A stretch of DNA of 64,000 bases from Bacteroidales bacterium UBA1392. GTDB taxonomy: Bacteria; Bacteroidota; Bacteroidia; Bacteroidales; UBA932. Both the position numbers and the translations under genes were made by a program. The notes beneath the pieces were generated by a model, which was given only the letters and a program-made list of their open reading frames with translations, made no database searches and had not been told where the DNA came from. The stretch is taken from assembly GCA_002305275.1 (NCBI GenBank), contig DBQO01000033.1, positions 1 through 64,000 on the forward strand, written 5' to 3'. This document shows, piece by piece, positions 60,105 through 64,000 of the stretch; position 1 is the stretch's first letter, and each line of letters opens with the position of its first letter.

Positions 60105-60803
60105 GTGAAAAAAATCCATAATATCTCCTTTATAGCACTTATACTGCTATTCCTATTGCTTCTGACACCGTCGGAGGTCAGAGCCCAGAGAGGGCATGTG
60201 ATGCAGTATGTCATTGATGGAAAGGACACCATATATGTAGATGAGATAACGCCGGCAGTCATCCACCCGCGTCAAACAATGAATAAACGTGAGTGGACGC
60301 AATATTATAAAAGAGTTTACAATTTTAGCAGAGCCTACCCCTACGCACTGCTTGTAAGCAGGGTCATAAGAGAGACAGACTCTCTTTTCGTTACCGATAA
60401 TATGTCCAAACGCAAGCAGGACAAATATCTCAACAAGATGAAAGATGACCTGATCAAGGAGTTCGAGCCCATTTTTAAAAATCTTACCCTAAGACAGGGA
60501 CTGATGATGATTCGCCTTATCGACCGAGAGGTAGGAATGACTCCCTATTATATAATACGACACTTTTTTTCCGGTGTGACCGCAGGATTCTGGCAAGGTA
60601 TAGCGAGGATGCTCAAAGGTGATCTAAAAAGGTCCTACGACCGTTTCGGTGAGGACAAGGATCTGGAAGAACTTGTCGAATACTGGAAAAGGGGTGAATT
60701 TGAAGAACTCTACTTCGATATATTCGGGCAGGCGCCAAAGCCTATATATGTACCTGAAAGATTCAGGGAAGATGCTCCTTCAGCCCAATCTCCCAAAAGG
60801 TAG
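60105..60803 (+). CDS. Exported DUF4294 family protein
   Basis: A 232-residue Bacteroidota-specific protein starting at GTG, with a signal peptide (KKIHNISFIALILLFLLLL, cleavage near VRAQ). The DUF4294 core includes YYKRVYNFSRAYPYALLVSR, LTLRQGLMMIRLIDREVGMT, FFSGVTAGFWQGIARMLKGD and GEDKDLEELVEYW. Function is unknown. Its last 94 bases overlap the 3' end of the convergent lpxH. A perfect -7 box sits 4 bases before the start. Confidence 0.88.
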   Translation: MKKIHNISFIALILLFLLLLTPSEVRAQRGHVMQYVIDGKDTIYVDEITPAVIHPRQTMNKREWTQYYKRVYNFSRAYPYALLVSRVIRETDSLFVTDNMSKRKQDKYLNKMKDDLIKEFEPIFKNLTLRQGLMMIRLIDREVGMTPYYIIRHFFSGVTAGFWQGIARMLKGDLKRSYDRFGEDKDLEELVEYWKRGEFEELYFDIFGQAPKPIYVPERFREDAPSAQSPKR

Positions 60804-61465
60804 AGAGTCCCTCCACTATCTACTTCCATTTCCATCTCTGTGTGTACATGACCGAGGATATAGCAATCTATCGCCTTCCCCTCGCCATATTTACAAAGAT
60901 ATTTGTAGAGATCCGAATCTTTGCCTTTAAAGAGATATTTGCTCGTATTGCTTTGGTTGCGGCTTGATGAAGACCAATTGATGGCCCAGCGGAATATGAG
61001 CCACGGATGGAAAAATTTGAGTATACGGATAAGCCATCTATTTCTTATAGCCTTAAAGAGTAGCCTGACAAAAGGATTGCGGCATCCTAGTCCATCTCCG
61101 TGTCCCATACAGACGCGCCTCCCCGCAATCTCCCTTACAATTAGTGGTTCCTTTATAACCTCCATCCCGATCTCATCCCGCAGGTAATCTGTAAGCCAGT
61201 AGTCGTGATTGCCGCTGAAATAATAAATTTTAACACCTCTGTCACTCAATGCTGCTAATTCACCCAGCACACGAATGGAGGAGCGGGGTACCACGTCTCT
61301 ATATTCTACCCAGAAATCAAATATATCGCCCAAAAGATAGAGTCCGGCTGTCTCCTCGGGCAAATTTCTCAAAAAGTCCAGAAAAAGCGCTTCGCGCCGC
61401 CCCTTAGAGTCATCATTGATCCCAAGGTGCACATCGGACAAAAAAATATGAAGTGGCTCCCCCAT
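60710..61465 (-). CDS. lpxH: UDP-2,3-diacylglucosamine diphosphatase (LpxH-like)
   Basis: A 251-residue calcineurin-type phosphoesterase of lipid A synthesis, producing lipid X at the inner membrane. Motifs: FLSDVHLG (DxH), LGDIFDFWVE (GDxxD), FSGNHDYW (GNHD), MGHGDGLG, and LGHVHTE. The end (YLLGDWAEGASSLNLSG) is normal for the family. It is one base after uppP, likely in one operon with ftsX, DUF3098 and uppP, and its end overlaps the DUF4294 gene by 94 bases. Confidence 0.9.
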   Translation of the reverse strand: MGEPLHIFLSDVHLGINDDSKGRREALFLDFLRNLPEETAGLYLLGDIFDFWVEYRDVVPRSSIRVLGELAALSDRGVKIYYFSGNHDYWLTDYLRDEIGMEVIKEPLIVREIAGRRVCMGHGDGLGCRNPFVRLLFKAIRNRWLIRILKFFHPWLIFRWAINWSSSSRNQSNTSKYLFKGKDSDLYKYLCKYGEGKAIDCYILGHVHTEMEMEVDSGGTLYLLGDWAEGASSLNLSGTYIGFGACPNISK

Positions 61466-62272
61466 CTAAAACATATTAGCCACGATACAGGCAATACCCG
61501 CAATAGCACAGTAAAGCGCAAACCACTTGAGGCGGGCCTTCTTCACAATTGCTATCATCACCTTGCATGCAAATATACCTGAAAGGAAAGCTGCTGCAAA
61601 ACCCAACAGCAACTCGAGTTCGCCCGCAGTGGAAGATGCGGCGAATCCACCTCCCACAAGCTCGAGGAAGGCTTCTCCCAATACGGGAATGAGTACCATC
61701 AGAAACGAAAACCTTGTCACCTGTTCCCTGCTGACACCACATATAAGACCCGTTGCGATAGTCGAACCGGAGCGCGAAAGACCCGGTATGACTGCAACTG
61801 CCTGCGCCACACCCATCCAAATGGCGGCCTTCCACCCAACTGGATTGCCTTCCTGAGCTTCACTACCATTACGGCGATTAAGGCGCTCACTTAGAGTTAG
61901 CAAGAATGAAGTACCCATCAGGGCCAGACCCACAACCAGAAGGCCGGACCCAAATAGTTTCTCAACATAATCCTTGAAGAAAAACCCGACAATCATTACG
62001 GGAACCATCGAAACCAGTATCAACAAAATATATCTGGTAGGCTCATTATATTTAAACTCGAATAAGCCACGGAGCAATTCCCAGATGCTTTTGCGGAATA
62101 CGACTATAGTGCTCAATACGGTCGCTGCATGCACCACCACCTCAAATGCCAGATCATGTGTCTCAATGCCGAACAACTCCTTGGCAATGATAAGATGCCC
62201 ACTGCTACTTACCGGCAGAAACTCGGTCAGGCCCTGAATAAGACCAAGAATTATCGCTTCAAACCAATTCAT
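61466..62272 (-). CDS. uppP: Undecaprenyl-diphosphatase
   Basis: UppP (BacA) recycles undecaprenyl pyrophosphate to the carrier phosphate. The 268-residue membrane protein has about eight helices. Active-site motifs are LIQGLTEFLPVSSSGHLII and VIPGLSRSGSTIATGL. Its ATG overlaps the stop of the DUF3098 gene by 4 bases (ATGA). Confidence 0.96.
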   Translation of the reverse strand: MNWFEAIILGLIQGLTEFLPVSSSGHLIIAKELFGIETHDLAFEVVVHAATVLSTIVVFRKSIWELLRGLFEFKYNEPTRYILLILVSMVPVMIVGFFFKDYVEKLFGSGLLVVGLALMGTSFLLTLSERLNRRNGSEAQEGNPVGWKAAIWMGVAQAVAVIPGLSRSGSTIATGLICGVSREQVTRFSFLMVLIPVLGEAFLELVGGGFAASSTAGELELLLGFAAAFLSGIFACKVMIAIVKKARLKWFALYCAIAGIACIVANMF

Positions 62273-62514
62273 TGTAAGTTTTTATCCTCCTTATCCTCAC
62301 GGGGCTTTTTCATAATGGCCACGATGACTATCACGATACCGAGGATCACCAGAAGCGGAGAAATCACCAACCGCCTGAAATTGAAAATCTCCGGGTTGAA
62401 AACGTCAGGGTCGGAAGAGCCGCCTCCAGCCATCAAAATGTAGCCCGCTACCATCACTATAAGTCCTATCAGAACAAAACGGACATTTTTAGGGGAAAGT
62501 GAAAAATTGCTCAT
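62269..62514 (-). CDS. DUF3098 family membrane protein
   Basis: 81 residues with two membrane helices (about 11-30 and 49-68). The family is a conserved neighbour of ftsX and uppP in Bacteroidota. The sequence ALxP-like start (FSLSPKNVRFVLIGLIVMVA) and GGGSSDPDVFNPEIFNFRR are typical. Function is unknown. It lies 16 bases after ftsX. Confidence 0.88.
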   Translation of the reverse strand: MSNFSLSPKNVRFVLIGLIVMVAGYILMAGGGSSDPDVFNPEIFNFRRLVISPLLVILGIVIVIVAIMKKPREDKEDKNLQ

Positions 62515-62530
62515 TAATCTCTTCTATTTT

Positions 62531-63424
62531 TTAATAATACAAATCATCTTTGGAAATAGCCACCAGTTTGTTCACCACAAAAAAGGCAGAAATCTGACAT
62601 ATAATGATTCCCAGAAGGAAAACTCCCAGCAAGACGAATCCGGTAATTCTCTTATCAAGAATCTGCAGCAGGATCTCACTGGATGAACCTGCCCACCACA
62701 GTACTCCGGCAATGCACCCGGCCGCCAGAAGGCCGGAAACGGCTCCCTGTACCAGTGCGTGTCGCATAAAGGGACGGCGGATAAAAGCACGTGTGGCACC
62801 CACCAAACGCATCGTATGAATTGTGAAGCGACGCGAATAAACATTTAGGCGCACCGTGTTATTGATCAATACGAAGGAGATGAAGAGAAGCACCATTACC
62901 ACGCCCGTAAGCAGGGTCACGATCTTTCGTAGGTTGGCATTGAGTATCTCCACAAGCGACTCCTGATATACCACCTCTTCTACTGCCGGTTCGGAGAGGA
63001 AGCGACTCTTAAGGAATACAAGCGAATCGCGAGAGACCATGTCCCCATTCAAGTGCAGATCTATTGACAAGGGTACCGGATTGCTTTCAAAAACACTTAG
63101 GAAGTCCTCTCCCAGGAGAACTTTCATCTCTTGTGTTCCACGCTCTCTCGAAATAAAGTCTGCTGAAAGCACCTGTGGATAGGAATTGAGTCTCTTTGTA
63201 AGCTGCTGCCCCTCCTCTTCGGTAACCGACTGGCCGAGTATCAGAGAGATCACCATGTTTTCTTTGAAAAATCGTGAAATCTCCCCCGCATTTGCTGCGA
63301 ATAGAGCCGATGCACCCACCAGCACAAGGACCAGCGTAATACTGATGACAGAGGATAAATAGGAGTGTATCAGCCTTTTGCCAATTATGTTTTTTTCTCT
63401 GGCTACCATAAGTCCGTTTAACAA
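62531..63424 (-). CDS. ftsX: Cell division protein FtsX
   Basis: A 297-residue permease-like protein that, with FtsE, controls cell wall hydrolases at the septum. There are four helices (about 26-46, 166-190, 225-245, 263-285), and the extracellular domain lies after the first. VVYQESLVEILN and NTVRLNVYSRRFTIHTMRLVGAT are characteristic. ftsE is not adjacent. It begins the ftsX-DUF3098-uppP-lpxH unit. Confidence 0.93.
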   Translation of the reverse strand: MLNGLMVAREKNIIGKRLIHSYLSSVISITLVLVLVGASALFAANAGEISRFFKENMVISLILGQSVTEEEGQQLTKRLNSYPQVLSADFISRERGTQEMKVLLGEDFLSVFESNPVPLSIDLHLNGDMVSRDSLVFLKSRFLSEPAVEEVVYQESLVEILNANLRKIVTLLTGVVMVLLFISFVLINNTVRLNVYSRRFTIHTMRLVGATRAFIRRPFMRHALVQGAVSGLLAAGCIAGVLWWAGSSSEILLQILDKRITGFVLLGVFLLGIIICQISAFFVVNKLVAISKDDLYY

Positions 63425-63452
63425 GCATCAAAGGTAATCAAAAAAAAATTAT

Positions 63453-63460
63453 TATCTTTG
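63453..63460 (+). promoter_or_regulatory. -7 box of the glycogen synthase gene
   Basis: TATCTTTG matches TAnnTTTG, 30 bases before the ATG at 63491. No -33 TTTG at normal spacing; the upstream region is an A run. Confidence 0.5.
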
Positions 63461-63490
63461 TAGTTGATATGCCCATAAATTAATTATTAT

Positions 63491-64000
63491 ATGAGAAGTA
63501 GTAAAAAAGTATTGTTTGTCAACTCTGAAATCTTCCCTTATATGCCTGAATCCAAGATATCTACAGTAGGTAGGTATCTTCCCCAAGGTACTCAGGAGAG
63601 CGGAAAACAGATTCGATCATTCATGCCGCGTTATGGATGCATCAACGAAAGGAGGAATCAACTTCACGAAGTTATTCGACTTTCGGGGATGAATATCGTT
63701 GTCAATAACATTGACAGGCCTCTAGTCATCAAGGTCTCTTCGATTTCATCCGCCAGGATGCAGGTCTATTTCATAGACAACGAAGACTATTTCCATAGAA
63801 AGCAGATTTGGAAGGATGACGATGGCAACTATTTTGACGACAATGACGAAAGGGGCATATTTTTCGCCAGAGGCGTACTTGAGACTGTAAAAAAGCTGAG
63901 ATGGAAACCGGATATCGTTCATTGCCAGGGGTGGGTTTCCCATTTCCTACCGGTGTATCTTAAGAAAGTATACAAGAATGATCCTATTTTTGCGGAGGCA
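63491..64000 (+). CDS. Glycogen/starch synthase, N-terminal part (cut by window edge)
   Basis: The first 170 codons of a GT5-type glycogen synthase catalytic domain, open to the window end. KKVLFVNSEIFPYMPES is the nucleotide-sugar-side start of GT5 enzymes. It is followed by RSFMPRYGCINERRNQLHEV, VYFIDNEDYFHRK and the WKPDIVHCQGWVSHFLPVYL segment. In Bacteroidota this family is a short protein of about 270 residues, so roughly 100 residues are probably missing. The start at 63491 is the first ATG and matches the conserved N-terminus. Confidence 0.88.
   Translation, partial: MRSSKKVLFVNSEIFPYMPESKISTVGRYLPQGTQESGKQIRSFMPRYGCINERRNQLHEVIRLSGMNIVVNNIDRPLVIKVSSISSARMQVYFIDNEDYFHRKQIWKDDDGNYFDDNDERGIFFARGVLETVKKLRWKPDIVHCQGWVSHFLPVYLKKVYKNDPIFAEA

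Overview
The window is a stretch of a Bacteroidota (Bacteroidales-like) chromosome. Lineage markers are the GSCFA, DUF3098 and DUF4294 families, an SDR-type threonine dehydrogenase, a split GT5-type glycogen synthase, and promoters of the TAnnTTTG (-7) type with few Shine-Dalgarno sequences. Two parts differ sharply. Positions 1-7237 are an accessory island with GC-rich Rhs core segments and AT-rich toxin and immunity genes. Positions 7218-64000 are compact core genome.

Island (1-7237). There are three copies of the Rhs C-terminal core: the end of a gene entering from the left (2-844) and two orphan tips that begin at the core (1463-2308, 5233-6147). Each core is fused to a different C-terminal domain. 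All three domains look like metallopeptidases: two zincin-like HExxxH domains and one JAB/JAMM-like domain. Each tip is followed by a short gene that overlaps it or lies within 12 bases, and these are the candidate immunity genes. Most carry a signal peptide or lipobox. Further exported-protein genes without a tip, a stranded Rhs tail and several broken gene 5' and 3' ends fill the gaps. I read this as an Rhs tip-exchange array with a graveyard of discarded immunity genes.

Core (7.2-46.3 kb). tdh and queG diverge. queG is followed by a GSCFA protein, a long alpha-2-macroglobulin-like protein, tgt and lptG, a nucleoside permease, an SGNH hydrolase, miaA, smpB, and the pgk-methyltransferase-lgt operon. 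Next comes an uncharacterised protein (24204-25787) that combines an RNA polymerase alpha-CTD-like motif, a sigma region 4-like helix-turn-helix and two winged-helix-like segments. Two tandem nagA paralogues follow, and the downstream one has lost most metal and catalytic residues. Then come the PBP1A-ddl-prmC operon, topA, an Lrp/AsnC regulator, ispD, purH, the mreBCD-mrdA-rodA elongasome operon and gcvP.

Ribosomal cluster (46.5-57.4 kb, minus strand). The order is rplP, rpmC, rpsQ, rplN, rplX, rplE, rpsN, rpsH, rplF, rplR, rpsE, rpmD, rplO, secY, map, infA, rpmJ, rpsM, rpsK, rpsD, rpoA, rplQ. The usual first half of the S10 operon (rpsJ to rpsC) is absent. rplP instead has its own strong promoter next to an M19 dipeptidase gene.

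Right end (57.5-64 kb). This part holds the M19 dipeptidase and GltS pair, a DUF4294 protein, lpxH, uppP, DUF3098 and ftsX, and the start of a glycogen synthase gene cut by the window edge. No rRNA, tRNA, CRISPR array, insertion sequence or phage gene was seen.
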